A stretch of DNA of 64,000 nucleotides from Kordiimonas aquimaris (GCF_025574485.1 NZ_JAOBPO010000001.1:131501-195500), one strand, 5' to 3'. Shown: positions 17,168 to 27,190, counted from the stretch's first letter. Made by a program: numbers and translations. Notes: generated by a model from the letters alone, not told the origin.

Positions 17168-19251
17168 GGCGCGGTATTGAAGCAATTCAACAAGAACATA
17201 TATTCCTCTGCAACTTCCCGGTAACGTTCAAAACGACCTGACTTGCCACCATGCCCTGCACCCATATTTATCCTCATGATAAGCAGGTTATCATCGCTTT
17301 TTGTCGCTCGCATTTTTGCGGTCCATTTCGCAGGCTCCCAATATGTTACGCGCGGGTCATTTAATCCGCCTGTGACGAGCATCGGTGGATACGCCTTTGC
17401 TTCAATGTTGGTGTACGGACAATAGCTTTTAATATTGTTATATGCTGCAGCATCTTCAATCGGGTTTCCCCATTCAGGCCATTCAATAGGTGTTAACGGC
17501 AATTCAGCATCAAGCATTGTATTGAGCACATCGACAAAAGGCACATGCAATACCGCCGCCTTGAAAAGCGTAGGCGCCTGATTAAGAACCGCACCCATTA
17601 ATTCACCACCAGCACTGCCACCAGAAATACTGATACCACCAGACGAGGCATAACCTTCGTTTGTTAGATGGCGGGCAACATCAACAAAGTCATTAAAGGT
17701 GTTGGTGCGCATTTCAAGCTTACCGGCTTCATACCATCCTTGGCCTAATTCATCGCCGCCACGAATATGCGCAATTGCATAGGCGAAACCACGATCAAGC
17801 AACGACAACCGCGCAGCAGAAAAACCCGGGCTCATGCCAATGCCATATGCACCGTACCCGTATAGATGAACGGGCTTTCCTTCATTTTTTTGCCAATCTG
17901 CGGCATACACCAAACTTACCGGCACCAATGTACCATCGCGCGCGGGCACCATGAGCCGCTCTGATTTATATTTGGTGCTATCATAGCCAGAAGGGATGTC
18001 TTGCACCTTGCGCACTATTGGCTTGCTGGTGTTTCCAGCAACCGAAACTGGAACATCCATAACTGTAGGCGGTGTCAGCAAGCTGGAGAAACCAAGGCGA
18101 ATGAACTGTTGATTAGCTTCAGGATTATTGTCTAAGCCAACTTCATAAACTGGTTCTTGCATTGGTATATTGACATGCGATCCGTCATTAAAGAGAAGCG
18201 TGATCTGGTCCAAACCATCAATACGGTCTTCAACCGCCGTAAACGTATCAAACGCTTGCAACCCTCTTAAATACCGGTGGTTATCTCCTTTTAGTTGTTC
18301 TACCCAACTATTTTCATCCGTGCTCTTGCTGCACGTAAAGACGCTGTAATTGATATGGTTTTTATTGGACCGAACCATAAAACGATCACCGGCATGGTCG
18401 ATACTATAATCATGTTTTATCCGCCGCGGGCATATGCAGTTTGGTTTATCGTTCGCATTAGACAGTGAAAGTATATGGTTTTCTGCTGTTACGTGATCAG
18501 CACTACGAATAATCAGGTATTCCTTTGACGTAGTTGCACTTATGTGGACAAAGAAGCTGTTATCCTGCTCTTCATAAACATTTGATGTTTTGCCACTTAA
18601 TGACTGACCTATCACAAGGTAGGGTCTCCATTCTAGAGAGACCTTAACATAGTAAAACCTATTACTATCAGCGGCCCACACCACTTCTCCGGACGTCTCT
18701 TCAATACCATCAACCAACACTTCACCAGTGTTCAGGTCTTTTATGGTTATCGTAAAACGCTCAGACCCATTGATGTCTGCGCTTGTTGCCAGATACCGAC
18801 CGTCAGGGCTGATACTAAGCGCACCGAGCTTGAAAAAATCCAGCCCTTCTGCCGCTTGATTTTCATCCAGCAATATACGCCATGGCTTATCATCAAAAGC
18901 TGTTGCGCAACGCGGACGGTAGTACCAGCAACGATACTGCGTTCCGGTTTTAAAAGCCCACCTAAGATCATAAGGCCCGTCCTGCCAAGGCACACCTTCT
19001 TCATCCTCTTTCAACCGGCCCTTTATCTCGTTGAATATGGTTTCTGTTGCCGCATTATCTTTTTTCGTTACGGAATCGTAATAACTATTCTCAGCATTAA
19101 GATATGCCAAAACATCCCCGTTGGTAACCTCAGGGTATCCAGGGTCTTTCAGCCAATGGTATGGATCCTCAACCGTGTCACCATGATGACTAAAACGATG
19201 CGTTACACACTTGGCAATTGGCGGTGTGATATCTTTAGGTGCTTTTGACAT
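17164..19251 (-). CDS. ptrB: Oligopeptidase B (S9A serine peptidase)
   Basis: The 695-residue protein has the prolyl-oligopeptidase layout: a seven-bladed propeller region and a C-terminal alpha/beta hydrolase domain with nucleophile Ser in ISGGSAGGELMG, Asp in GGLNDPRVTYWEP and His in GAGHGGKSGRF. The N-terminal HHGDTVEDPYHWLKD and HIRGGDELGQGWYEAGK are standard for oligopeptidase B, which cuts after Arg and Lys in short peptides. ATG 19251 (MSKAPKD) is chosen because upstream codons to 19356 do not resemble the family; no signal peptide remains with that start, so it is cytoplasmic. It diverges from the aminopeptidase P gene. Confidence 0.92.
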   Translation of the reverse strand: MSKAPKDITPPIAKCVTHRFSHHGDTVEDPYHWLKDPGYPEVTNGDVLAYLNAENSYYDSVTKKDNAATETIFNEIKGRLKEDEEGVPWQDGPYDLRWAFKTGTQYRCWYYRPRCATAFDDKPWRILLDENQAAEGLDFFKLGALSISPDGRYLATSADINGSERFTITIKDLNTGEVLVDGIEETSGEVVWAADSNRFYYVKVSLEWRPYLVIGQSLSGKTSNVYEEQDNSFFVHISATTSKEYLIIRSADHVTAENHILSLSNANDKPNCICPRRIKHDYSIDHAGDRFMVRSNKNHINYSVFTCSKSTDENSWVEQLKGDNHRYLRGLQAFDTFTAVEDRIDGLDQITLLFNDGSHVNIPMQEPVYEVGLDNNPEANQQFIRLGFSSLLTPPTVMDVPVSVAGNTSKPIVRKVQDIPSGYDSTKYKSERLMVPARDGTLVPVSLVYAADWQKNEGKPVHLYGYGAYGIGMSPGFSAARLSLLDRGFAYAIAHIRGGDELGQGWYEAGKLEMRTNTFNDFVDVARHLTNEGYASSGGISISGGSAGGELMGAVLNQAPTLFKAAVLHVPFVDVLNTMLDAELPLTPIEWPEWGNPIEDAAAYNNIKSYCPYTNIEAKAYPPMLVTGGLNDPRVTYWEPAKWTAKMRATKSDDNLLIMRINMGAGHGGKSGRFERYREVAEEYMFLLNCFNTAP

Positions 19252-19449
19252 ACTTGTCCCAAATATCAGAACAGCGCACACATAGTACGCCGTATCTCTT
19301 TGTTTGTTTTCCGACCAACAGGTAAAAGCTTGAACACGTCCTGTAAAGCACAACAATTGACAGGTGGCTCTTGCAATTCACGTGCGCGCCTGCAACATAC
19401 GGAGAAATAATTCACAAGCCTCCATCAGATCAGTAAACGGAAAGCTCAC

Positions 19450-21249
19450 ATGACAACAAATCCCGCTCACGTAAAAGCCTTGCGCACAGAACTGTCCAGC
19501 AGAAACCTTGATGGTTTCATCATACCGTTAACTGATGAGCATATGAGTGAATATGTTGGCAGTTATGCACAGCGCCTCTCATGGGTCACAGGATTTGAAG
19601 GCAGCGCCGGCAACGCCGTAGTACTGATGGGCAAAGGTGCCATTTTTGTTGACGGGCGCTATACACTGCAAGTCGCTGATCAAGTTGACGGTGATGTGTT
19701 TGCGCACCATCATTTCCAGGAATACTCTTTGCTGAAATGGGTTGCTGACAATGCACCAAAAAACGGGAAAATTGGATATGACCCGGAACTTGCGACAGTA
19801 GCATGGGTAGAAACCGCAGAAGCTGCCCTTAAAAAAGCCGGATTAACACTTGTAGCAACCGACACAAATCCAATCGATTCTGTTTGGCAGGATCAACCCG
19901 AGGCACCGTTGTCACCGGCATATGTGCTGGATGATCAATATGCAGGTCGTAGCGCTGCAGAAAAACGCGCTGATGTTGCACAGTCACTTGAGGCTGAGGG
20001 AGCGGATGCTGCCGTCATCAGTATGCTGGATAGTGTTGCGTGGGCCTTCAACGTACGTGCAGCAGATGTGGATAATACACCAGTTGCACATGCCTTTGCC
20101 GTAATGCGCAAGGACGAGAGCGCCACGCTTTTTATTGATGCGCGCAAAGTTGATGAAACACTGCGTACCAAGCTTGGTAACCACGTGAGCATCGAACCAC
20201 GTGAAAACTTCTATGGCCATTTGGCAAACCTAGGTACCGAAGGCGCATCAATACTAGTAGACCGTGCGACAAACAACGCAAAGATTTTTGATACGCTGAC
20301 AAAAAGCGGTGCAACTCTTGTTGAGGGCCAAGACCCATGCATTTTGCCGAAGGCCGTTAAAAACTCAACCGAACAACAAGGCAGCCGCGATGCACACATC
20401 CGCGACGGCGCGGCCATTACCGAGTTCCTGCATTGGCTTTCCGTTGAAGCTGACACTGGCAATGTTGACGAACTTAAAGCTGTCGCCAAATTATGGTCAT
20501 TCAGGCAAAAACGCGCACTGTTGCAAGACAACAGTTTTGATACCATCTCCGCATCCGGTCCAAACGGCGCACACTGTCATTACCGCGTTGATGAAAACAG
20601 CAACCGCACACTGGATATGAACAGTCTGTATCTGGTCGACAGCGGCGGCCAGTATTTCGATGGCACAACAGACATCACACGCACCATTCCGGTTGGCACA
20701 CCCACACAGGAAATGCGCGAGAATTTCACACGCGTTTTAAAAGGGCATATTGCCCTATCAACAACCAAGTTTCCGAAGGGTACATCAGGCGCAGCGCTGG
20801 ACGCCATTGCCCGCCGACCGCTATGGGATGCAGGGCTTGATTATGACCACGGCACAGGCCACGGTGTTGGTGCGTTTCTCGCCGTACACGAAGGCCCGCA
20901 GCGTATCGCCAAGGGATCATCTGATGTGCCACTTGAGCCAGGCATGATCCTGTCGAACGAGCCTGGCTACTATAAAGCCGGCGAATACGGTATTCGCATT
21001 GAAAACCTTGTGCTGGTAAAGGCGCTTGAAGGCAAAGACGCCGGCGAGCCCGGTCGTCACATGATGGGGTTCGAGACCTTGACCCATGCACCGATCGAGC
21101 GCTCACTTGTAGATACAAGCCTACTTACAGACAGTGAACTCACATGGTTAAATGCCTACCACGCAGACGTGTGGGCCAAAATCAGCCCACTGGTGGAAGG
21201 CGCCGCCAAGGCTTGGCTGGAAGCAGCAACCGCTATAATCGCAAAATAA
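19450..21249 (+). CDS. Xaa-Pro aminopeptidase P (M24B)
   Basis: The 599-residue protein has the three-domain layout of eukaryotic-type aminopeptidase P: two creatinase-like N-terminal domains (1-310) and a catalytic M24 domain. Metal ligands are visible: Asp in YLVDSGGQY, Asp in GTTDITRT, His in GTGHGVGAFLAVHEGPQ, Glu in SNEPGYY and Glu in GIRIENLV. It removes the N-terminal residue from peptides with proline in second place, in the cytoplasm. It has a full family length and no signal peptide. It diverges from ptrB across about 200 bp and probably works with it on peptide turnover. Confidence 0.93.
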   Translation: MTTNPAHVKALRTELSSRNLDGFIIPLTDEHMSEYVGSYAQRLSWVTGFEGSAGNAVVLMGKGAIFVDGRYTLQVADQVDGDVFAHHHFQEYSLLKWVADNAPKNGKIGYDPELATVAWVETAEAALKKAGLTLVATDTNPIDSVWQDQPEAPLSPAYVLDDQYAGRSAAEKRADVAQSLEAEGADAAVISMLDSVAWAFNVRAADVDNTPVAHAFAVMRKDESATLFIDARKVDETLRTKLGNHVSIEPRENFYGHLANLGTEGASILVDRATNNAKIFDTLTKSGATLVEGQDPCILPKAVKNSTEQQGSRDAHIRDGAAITEFLHWLSVEADTGNVDELKAVAKLWSFRQKRALLQDNSFDTISASGPNGAHCHYRVDENSNRTLDMNSLYLVDSGGQYFDGTTDITRTIPVGTPTQEMRENFTRVLKGHIALSTTKFPKGTSGAALDAIARRPLWDAGLDYDHGTGHGVGAFLAVHEGPQRIAKGSSDVPLEPGMILSNEPGYYKAGEYGIRIENLVLVKALEGKDAGEPGRHMMGFETLTHAPIERSLVDTSLLTDSELTWLNAYHADVWAKISPLVEGAAKAWLEAATAIIAK

Positions 21250-21254
21250 CCTAG

Positions 21255-21680
21255 CTAAGCTTCGATCACTTCAAAGTCTGTTGTGATCGCGGCAAGTGCG
21301 CCCATTTGCACTGAGGCGGAGCAATATTTGTCCATAGAAAGCTGAATGGCGCGTTCAACATGCTTGGGGTCAATGTTATTGCCCTTCACAAAGAACTTGG
21401 CGTGGATTTTATTGAAATACTTCGGGTGATCGTCCGCGCGTTCTCCCTCCAGCTCAACCCAGCAATTGGCAACATCCTGTCGGGCTTTCTTCAGGATCAT
21501 CATCACATCAATGCTGGAACAACCACCCATGCCCAAAAGCAGCATTTCCATGGGGCGGATACCCTTGTCGTTGCCACCACTTTCAGCACCAGCATCCATA
21601 ACAACTGAATGACCAGAAGGCGATTCGCCCAAAAACGTCATACCATCTACCCATTTCACTGTTGTTTTACCTGAAGCCAT
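21255..21680 (-). CDS. OsmC/YhfA-family protein
   Basis: The 141-residue protein is a single OsmC domain with the two redox Cys positions in MGGCSSIDVM and DKYCSASV and the family helix PMEMLLLGM. OsmC/Ohr proteins reduce organic peroxides with a Cys pair; the YhfA branch has the same fold and unknown substrate. The branch here is judged from the GGCSSIDV context. The gene is convergent with the aminopeptidase P gene, with only five bases between stops. Start ATG 21680 is preceded by AAGGAAA on the minus strand. Confidence 0.88.
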   Translation of the reverse strand: MASGKTTVKWVDGMTFLGESPSGHSVVMDAGAESGGNDKGIRPMEMLLLGMGGCSSIDVMMILKKARQDVANCWVELEGERADDHPKYFNKIHAKFFVKGNNIDPKHVERAIQLSMDKYCSASVQMGALAAITTDFEVIEA

Positions 21681-21853
21681 TGATTTTCCTTTAGTTCGTT
21701 ATTTAAGCGGCGACTGATCAGCTTACCGCAAGCATCGCACCTCTAATCGCAAGGGCGTATCATTACATGCCCTCACCACATAGCAAAGAATGAAAGGCAA
21801 TCGACATTAAACGCCCTAGTCACGACATTACTCCCTAAATGAAGAAGAGTTGA

Positions 21854-21874
21854 CCGCGCCCCTATACGGCGCGG
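21854..21874. other. GC-rich hairpin downstream of the GST gene
   Basis: CCGCGCC (21854-21860) and GGCGCGG (21868-21874) form a perfect 7-bp GC stem with a seven-base loop, 44 bp beyond the GST stop codon. There is no clear T run on the minus strand, so it is a weak terminator candidate or an mRNA 3' end structure. The rest of the 237-bp gap between the OsmC and GST genes shows nothing recognisable. Confidence 0.4.
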
Positions 21875-21917
21875 GATTTCTCATTTCAGGTATATGTTTT
21901 GATACGAAGAACCGAGA

Positions 21918-22571
21918 TTATTCCGGAAAAACAGGTTCAACATCACCTTGCTGCCACTGCGGATACTTTTTCATGATACTTTTGAAGAAGTCGGAGGTGA
22001 CATGACCTTCAAGCCATGGCGTCAAATTTGGAAACTTGTCATTACAAAACCAAGAACCGGCCGCACCAGCAAACTGACGAACAAAGGGGAAAATAGCAAT
22101 ATCAGCCACGCTGCGCTTGCCGCCATACAAATACTTGCTTCCTGCCAATCGCCGATCAAGGCCGCTCAGAAATTTACCAGCCTCAGTGCGGTGTACATCA
22201 GGATCAACATCTTCATAACGTGTAGTATATTTAAAACGATCAAGGTGATGCTTAAACGGGCCATCGCATTCGGCAATAAGGCTTTGCATGTCAGTGAATG
22301 TGCCCACCTCTGGCCGCAACCACTCTTCAGGGTCATGCCTTTGCAAGGCCCATGTCATTACATCAAGGCTTTCATCAATGATCATACCATCCTGCAACAC
22401 CAGAACGGGAACTGTTCCCTTGCCGGACACTTCAAGCATTGAGGCAGGCTTGTCTCTGAGAACAACTTCCCGCAGCAGCACTTTTTGATCGGCAACAGCA
22501 ATAGCCATTCGTGCCCGCATCGCATATGGACAGCGTCTGAAACTATATAAAACTGGTTTATCAACAATCAA
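21918..22571 (-). CDS. Glutathione S-transferase/glutaredoxin 2-like protein
   Basis: The 217-residue protein has an N-terminal thioredoxin-fold domain (PVLYSFRRCPYAMRARMAI, GTVPVLVLQDG and IIDESLDVM for glutathione binding) and an all-helical C-terminal domain (KYLYGGKRSVADIAIFPFVRQFA). The Cys in CPYA resembles glutaredoxin-2/omega-class enzymes, which do thiol transfer rather than classical conjugation. The start is a TTG at 22571 with GAAGG nine bases upstream. It lies 51 bp downstream of trhO on the same strand and may share its mRNA. Confidence 0.88.
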   Translation of the reverse strand: MIVDKPVLYSFRRCPYAMRARMAIAVADQKVLLREVVLRDKPASMLEVSGKGTVPVLVLQDGMIIDESLDVMTWALQRHDPEEWLRPEVGTFTDMQSLIAECDGPFKHHLDRFKYTTRYEDVDPDVHRTEAGKFLSGLDRRLAGSKYLYGGKRSVADIAIFPFVRQFAGAAGSWFCNDKFPNLTPWLEGHVTSDFFKSIMKKYPQWQQGDVEPVFPE

Positions 22572-22622
22572 AACTATCTGCCTTCAATGTATCCCGAAGC
22601 CTGTACTGCGTTTCCTTTGGTT

Positions 22623-23576
22623 TTACTCATCGGTTGTTTTCAGGCGCGGCGGTGCGCTAACGCCGATATGTAATTCACCTCGCTCTTTCGCCAGCGCAAT
22701 TTGCTTTTGGCGTTCCGCGAAGCGCGTTTTCTGCTCCTCGCTTGTCTCGTCATAACAATGCGGACAAGAAATACCTTGTGTATAATCAGAAGATTGTTTG
22801 TCTTCTTCGCTGATAGGGCGGCGGCATGCATGACACATGTCATACGGCCCTTCCCTCAACCCGTGGCCAACAGACACCCGATCATCAAAGACGAAACATT
22901 CACCGTGCCATAGACTTTCTTCCTCGGGCACTTCTTCCAGATACTTCAGAATACCACCTTGAAGATGATACACTTCGTCAAAACCTTGTTCTTTTAGATA
23001 TGCCGTTGATTTTTCGCACCGGATGCCACCCGTGCAAAACATGGCAACCTTCTTTTGGCCTTTAAGTGTATCCGTGTTTTTGACCCAATCAGGAAACTCC
23101 CGAAAAGACTTTGTCTCCGGATCAATCGCCCTGTTAAATGTGCCAATAGCCACTTCGTAATCATTACGCGTATCAACCACAACCACATCAGGGTCAGAGA
23201 TCAACGCATTCCAGTCTTGCGGTTTAACGTAGGTACCAACCACTTGATTAGGGTCTATGCCGGGCACACCCATGGTTACAATCTCTTTTTTCAACCGAAC
23301 CTTCATGCGCGGAAAAGGTGGCTCGCTCGCCCACGATTCCTTATGATCAAGCCCTTCAAAAGCCGGAATAGAGCGCAGATAAGCCAGAACAGTCCGCAAA
23401 CCTTCCTCTGGACCCGCAATGGTGCCATTAATGCCTTCACCGGCAAGGAGGATCGTGCCCTTAACATCGTTTTCCGTGCATACATTCTGAATCGGCTGCT
23501 GGTACTCAGCAAAGTTTTCCAATGCAACAAATTTATAAAGTGCAGCAACAAGGTATGTGGAGGCGGTATTTGCCAT
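22623..23576 (-). CDS. trhO: tRNA uridine(34) hydroxylase TrhO (rhodanese-like, UPF0176)
   Basis: The 317-residue protein matches the YceA/TrhO family: N-terminal acylphosphatase-like domain ([18 protein letters not shown]), rhodanese domain ([22 protein letters not shown]) with active Cys in [12 protein letters not shown], and the C-terminal Cys-rich segment (CHACRRPIS ... CPHC). TrhO uses oxygen to form 5-hydroxyuridine at the wobble position of some tRNAs. The length fits. The C-terminal CxxC pairs suggest a bound metal. It is the first gene of a probable pair with the GST gene. Confidence 0.92.
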   Translation of the reverse strand: MANTASTYLVAALYKFVALENFAEYQQPIQNVCTENDVKGTILLAGEGINGTIAGPEEGLRTVLAYLRSIPAFEGLDHKESWASEPPFPRMKVRLKKEIVTMGVPGIDPNQVVGTYVKPQDWNALISDPDVVVVDTRNDYEVAIGTFNRAIDPETKSFREFPDWVKNTDTLKGQKKVAMFCTGGIRCEKSTAYLKEQGFDEVYHLQGGILKYLEEVPEEESLWHGECFVFDDRVSVGHGLREGPYDMCHACRRPISEEDKQSSDYTQGISCPHCYDETSEEQKTRFAERQKQIALAKERGELHIGVSAPPRLKTTDE

Positions 23577-23906
23577 CGTAAGTGTCTCTCAACAATAAAC
23601 GGTTTTCAAGCCATGGGTAACTTTCAAGCGGCCTTATAAGCAAGCTGATCATACTTGTAAAACGCCTAAGCATGATACGCAAAAATGTCGCATATCTTAT
23701 AGCTTTCTCAAGTGCACATATTGCAGTGAAACACTCATGATTTTTCATGCAGTTGCAACGCACTTTCAATTGCATGAAAATCCCGAAAAAACCTTATATT
23801 AATAGGGATTAGCAACAACCGAAACAATTTGCAGCCACTCCCTCAGCTTGCTATAGTGAGGTCAAATTCGCACCGTAGTTTTGTTTATTTTCGACAGGAG
23901 ATTGCC

Positions 23907-24383
23907 ATGAAAGGCGACAAGAAGGTTATTGCCCATTTGAACGTGATTCTGAAAAATGAACTTACGGCAATCAATCAATATTTCCTCCATTCTCGTATGC
24001 TCAAGGACTGGGGCATGACGAAACTTGGTGATAAAGAATACGAAGAATCAATCGACGAAATGAAACATGCCGACCAGTTGATTGAGCGTATTTTGTTTCT
24101 CGAGGGTCTGCCAAACTTGCAAGACCTGGGTAAATTGATGATCGGCGAAAATGTCGAAGAAATTCTGCAATGCGACCTGAAAATGGAGCATATCGCACAC
24201 AAAGACCTTAGAGATGCCATTGAGCATAGCGAAAGCGTTCGTGATTATGTTTCACGTGACTTGTTGTCCAGCATTCTGGAATCAGAAGAAGAACATGTTG
24301 ACTGGCTTGAAACACAGCTGTCTCTCGTAGAACGTATGGGGCTGCAAAATTACGTCCAGTTACAGTCTGCTTCCGCCGACTAA
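23907..24383 (+). CDS. bfr: Bacterioferritin
   Basis: The 158-residue protein has every landmark: ferroxidase ligands Glu18, Glu51, His54, Glu94, Glu127 and His130, and the haem ligand Met52 ([22 protein letters not shown]). It forms a 24-subunit shell that oxidises and stores iron and binds haem between dimers. The ATG at 23907 follows GACAGGAG; an open frame back to 23829 is ignored. It converges with bfd across a shared terminator, so storage and release genes lie side by side but on opposite strands. Confidence 0.96.
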   Translation: MKGDKKVIAHLNVILKNELTAINQYFLHSRMLKDWGMTKLGDKEYEESIDEMKHADQLIERILFLEGLPNLQDLGKLMIGENVEEILQCDLKMEHIAHKDLRDAIEHSESVRDYVSRDLLSSILESEEEHVDWLETQLSLVERMGLQNYVQLQSASAD

Positions 24384-24406
24384 AGCATGTCGATTACCAC
24401 ACAAAC

Positions 24407-24436
24407 AAAAAGCCCTGCAAAATGCAGGGCTTTTTT
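24407..24436. terminator. Bidirectional terminator between bfr and bfd
   Basis: The stem GCCCTGCA/TGCAGGGC (24412-24419 and 24423-24430, loop AAA) is flanked by AAAAA on the left and TTTTTT on the right. It lies between two convergent stop codons, 23 bp after bfr and 19 bp after bfd, so it can end both transcripts. Confidence 0.92.
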
Positions 24437-24455
24437 GATTCGGCTATAACTCTAT

Positions 24456-24647
24456 CTATTCAGCAGCAAGCACACGCTGGTGTGGCAGCTCCTTGTTCAC
24501 AATATCAACGGCGCAATCACGGCAAGCGCCGCAGCAAAATCCGTTTCCTAGCGAAACATATGCTTCATCAGCAGACTTCACACCGTTTTCTCGTACTGCT
24601 GTTTTAATTTCACTATCGGTATAACCGTTACACAAACATACATACAT
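24456..24647 (-). CDS. bfd: Bacterioferritin-associated ferredoxin
   Basis: The 63-residue protein begins MYVCLCNGYTD, as Bfd does, and carries the [2Fe-2S] cysteines as Cys4 and Cys6 plus a CxxC pair at Cys39/Cys42; Cys38 and Cys45 are extra. Bfd donates electrons to bacterioferritin haem so that stored iron can be released when iron is short. It faces bfr tail to tail. An AT-rich palindrome 34 bp upstream may be an iron-responsive operator. Confidence 0.93.
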   Translation of the reverse strand: MYVCLCNGYTDSEIKTAVRENGVKSADEAYVSLGNGFCCGACRDCAVDIVNKELPHQRVLAAE

Positions 24648-24680
24648 GATCGTGGCTTGCTCACTTAATATTAAGAACCG

Positions 24681-24696
24681 TTATCAATATTAATAA
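24681..24696 (-). promoter_or_regulatory. Fur-like AT-rich palindrome upstream of bfd
   Basis: TTATCAATATTAATAA is a 16-bp palindrome with two mismatched positions, centred on AATATT, 34 bp ahead of the bfd start. Its TTATxAATATTxATAA form resembles the core of a Fur box, and bfd genes are commonly derepressed in low iron. A similar AT-rich stretch (TTAATATTAA) lies at 24665-24674. The remainder of the roughly 300-bp gap to 24964 shows no recognisable gene. Assignment to Fur, rather than another regulator, is inference. Confidence 0.4.
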
Positions 24697-24964
24697 GCAT
24701 ATAAGTATTGCTGGTCAAGCCGCAAAATACACAACACTTAAAACTGTACCCAAAGAGTGCATTATTCCCGAAATGCGTGTATAAATAATAGTAATGTAAA
24801 GTTGAAATGACTTTTGGGCTCAATTTAGCCATCAAAATGTCAAAAACAGCTTGTATCAGCATTGATAAATAAAATTGAGCGAGCAAATAAGACTCGTAAA
24901 CATACGACTCAGTGCCGAGGGATAGCACTGTATAAAACAGCAGATGCTGTGATTGAGGAACGAT

Positions 24965-26185
24965 ATGCCCTACGATGTAGCACAGTATAAACCGCGTCGG
25001 ATTGCACTGTTTTCAGGCAACTACAACTATGTCATGGATGGTCCCGTACGCGCGCTCAATAAACTTGTTGGATATCTGGAAAAGCGTGGCATCGAAGTTT
25101 TGGTTTTTGCCCCCACGGCAGAAAAAGCAGCTTTCCAACATCAAGGGACGCTTGTTTCTGTTCCTTCCGTGCCACTGCCTGGACGCGGGGAATATCGTAT
25201 TGCCTTAGGTTTACCCAAGCGTATCCGCCAGAAATTGATCGACTTTGCACCCGACATGATCCACCTCGCTGCCCCAGACATTCTTGGGCGCGGCGCACTG
25301 AAGTGGGCTGAAGAAAACAATGTACCTGCAGTTGCATCGTTCCACACTCGTTTTGATACATACCCGCGTTATTATAAAATGGCGTGGCTCGAGAAACATG
25401 TGACCGCATATATGCGCCGATTTTACCACCGCTGCGAACAGATATATGTCCCTTCCCCGTGCATGGCTGAAGAACTTCAGGCCCAGAACATGGCACACAA
25501 TATTGGCATATGGAGCCGCGGTGTTGACACAGAGCTGTTCAATCCCAAGCGGCGCGATATCGAATGGCGACGAAAGCTAGATATCGCTGATAGTGAGGCC
25601 GTTATTGCCTTTGTTGGGCGATTAGTATTGGAAAAAGGCCTTGGTGTTTTTGCAGACACGCTGGACCTGCTCGCAAAACGTGGCATCAAATTTAAGGCAC
25701 TTATTGTAGGCGATGGTCCGGAGCGCGAAAGATTCACCAACAGATTACCTGACGCAATTTTTACCGGCTATCTTAACGGAGACGCTTTAGCGCGTGCCTA
25801 TGCCAGTTCAGACATATTCTTCAACGCCAGCATAACCGAAACGTTTGGCAACGTTACACTTGAAGCAATGGCTTGCGGGTTACCTGCCGTTTGCGCAAAT
25901 GCCACCGGTAGCCGTTCGCTGGTAAGCCACAATGAAAACGGTTTTCTGGCAGAAAAACTTGAGCCTGCTATTTTCGCAGACCACCTGCAAAATATTATCG
26001 AAACCCCCACACTAAAAGCACAAATGGCTGCAGCCAGCCTTCACCGCGCCCAAGATTACACTTGGGACGCTGTACTGAGCAGACTTTTCGAGCAGTATTC
26101 AGATGTTATGACAGCATACGCTGGCACGACAGAAAGTGGGCACGTCAAGCGTAGCATGCGGCCCACGGTTTCTGCTGCTGAGTAA
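24965..26185 (+). CDS. GT4-type family 1 glycosyltransferase
   Basis: The 406-residue protein has the two-domain GT-B layout. The N-terminal half holds FSGNYNYVMDGPVRALNKLVGYL, and the C-terminal donor domain carries FVGRLVLEKGLGVFADTL, GDGPERERF and the EX7E-type motif in FNASITETFGNVTLEAMACGLPAV. These features resemble enzymes adding mannose, galactose or sulfoquinovose to diacylglycerol or phosphatidylinositol. GAGGA sits just before the ATG at 24965. A membrane protein gene follows 42 bp later, suggesting a glycolipid or cell-envelope pathway; the acceptor is unknown. Confidence 0.88.
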   Translation: MPYDVAQYKPRRIALFSGNYNYVMDGPVRALNKLVGYLEKRGIEVLVFAPTAEKAAFQHQGTLVSVPSVPLPGRGEYRIALGLPKRIRQKLIDFAPDMIHLAAPDILGRGALKWAEENNVPAVASFHTRFDTYPRYYKMAWLEKHVTAYMRRFYHRCEQIYVPSPCMAEELQAQNMAHNIGIWSRGVDTELFNPKRRDIEWRRKLDIADSEAVIAFVGRLVLEKGLGVFADTLDLLAKRGIKFKALIVGDGPERERFTNRLPDAIFTGYLNGDALARAYASSDIFFNASITETFGNVTLEAMACGLPAVCANATGSRSLVSHNENGFLAEKLEPAIFADHLQNIIETPTLKAQMAAASLHRAQDYTWDAVLSRLFEQYSDVMTAYAGTTESGHVKRSMRPTVSAAE

Positions 26186-26227
26186 TGACTGCTTTTCATT
26201 GCCTCGCAAGTTGACTAAATCATTGGC

Positions 26228-27190
26228 ATGACACTTTCATCATTGAAAGAAAAAGCGGTATCAATCACCGCTCATCCGCTAGCACATGCAACAGGTCGTG
26301 CCCTGCAAGCAGTCTTCATACTGGCGGTTTGCTACTATCTTGCCATACGCATTACAGATATTGGCTGGCAGGAAGTTACACAGTCCCTGCCTTCCACGCC
26401 GTGGTTTTATGTCTTTTTTATCATGATGTATTTTGCGTTCCCGGTCGCTGAATGGACCGTCTATCGGCGCATGTGGGGGAAAGCGGTTAACCTGCGGTTC
26501 GATGTCTTTTTACGCATGCGTATCTACAACTATGCATTTGTCAGCTACTCTGGCGAGGCATACATAGCATTGTGGGGCAGTAAAAACCTTAACCAAAGCA
26601 AGCGCCGTACGCTGGCTACTGTCAAAGATAGTAACATTTTATCAGCGCTTTCATCCAATGCCTTGACCCTCATACTCTTAACATTGTTTTTCGCAACAGG
26701 GCAGCTAGAACTCATTACAGGCGCAGACCCATCTTATTCAAGGTATGTCGCTATCGCATTCGGACTAAGCGCTGTGTTGTTTCCGCTCGCAGTTATGTTG
26801 CGAGGTAAAATATTTTATGCTGAGGCAGATGATCTACGTGCTGTGTTTGGCATTCACTTAACACGCTTGATAGCTGTTGTAGCCTTGCAAGTAGGCCAGT
26901 GGACTGTGGTGATGCCTTACGTGAGCCTAGATGTGTGGTTACTATTTCTCACCGCACAATATGTATTGACCCGCATCCCTTTCCTGCCCAATGCTGACCT
27001 GCTTTTTGCAGGGGTCGGTCTGACACTGCTTTCGTATGTAGATGCATCTCAGGCGATACTTGCCGGTCTGTTTGTAGCAAGCGGGGCGTTATCACAGGTA
27101 CTGAATCTATCTATTTTTGCAGCCCTTGGTTTGCGCGATATACTTGGTGGAAGCAATAATAAAACGAATCAAAACGAATCAAAATACTGA
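26228..27190 (+). CDS. Integral membrane protein, possibly LPG-synthase/flippase-like
   Basis: The 320-residue protein has about eight hydrophobic segments and no signal peptide. Its layout (polytopic, with a conserved-looking NYAFVSYSGEAYIALW loop and a C-terminal FLPNADLLFAGVG segment) recalls lysylphosphatidylglycerol synthase/UPF0104-type membrane domains, many of which flip or modify lipids, but I cannot identify it with certainty. It follows the glycosyltransferase by 42 bp on the same strand. The last codons overlap the GANTC repeat cluster, and the stop TGA is itself part of one repeat. Confidence 0.65.
   Translation: MTLSSLKEKAVSITAHPLAHATGRALQAVFILAVCYYLAIRITDIGWQEVTQSLPSTPWFYVFFIMMYFAFPVAEWTVYRRMWGKAVNLRFDVFLRMRIYNYAFVSYSGEAYIALWGSKNLNQSKRRTLATVKDSNILSALSSNALTLILLTLFFATGQLELITGADPSYSRYVAIAFGLSAVLFPLAVMLRGKIFYAEADDLRAVFGIHLTRLIAVVALQVGQWTVVMPYVSLDVWLLFLTAQYVLTRIPFLPNADLLFAGVGLTLLSYVDASQAILAGLFVASGALSQVLNLSIFAALGLRDILGGSNNKTNQNESKY

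Noticed and set aside
24671-24928. 85-codon frame in the gap before the glycosyltransferase
   Set aside because: Low-complexity AT-rich region with no ribosome-binding site and with a composition unlike a folded protein.
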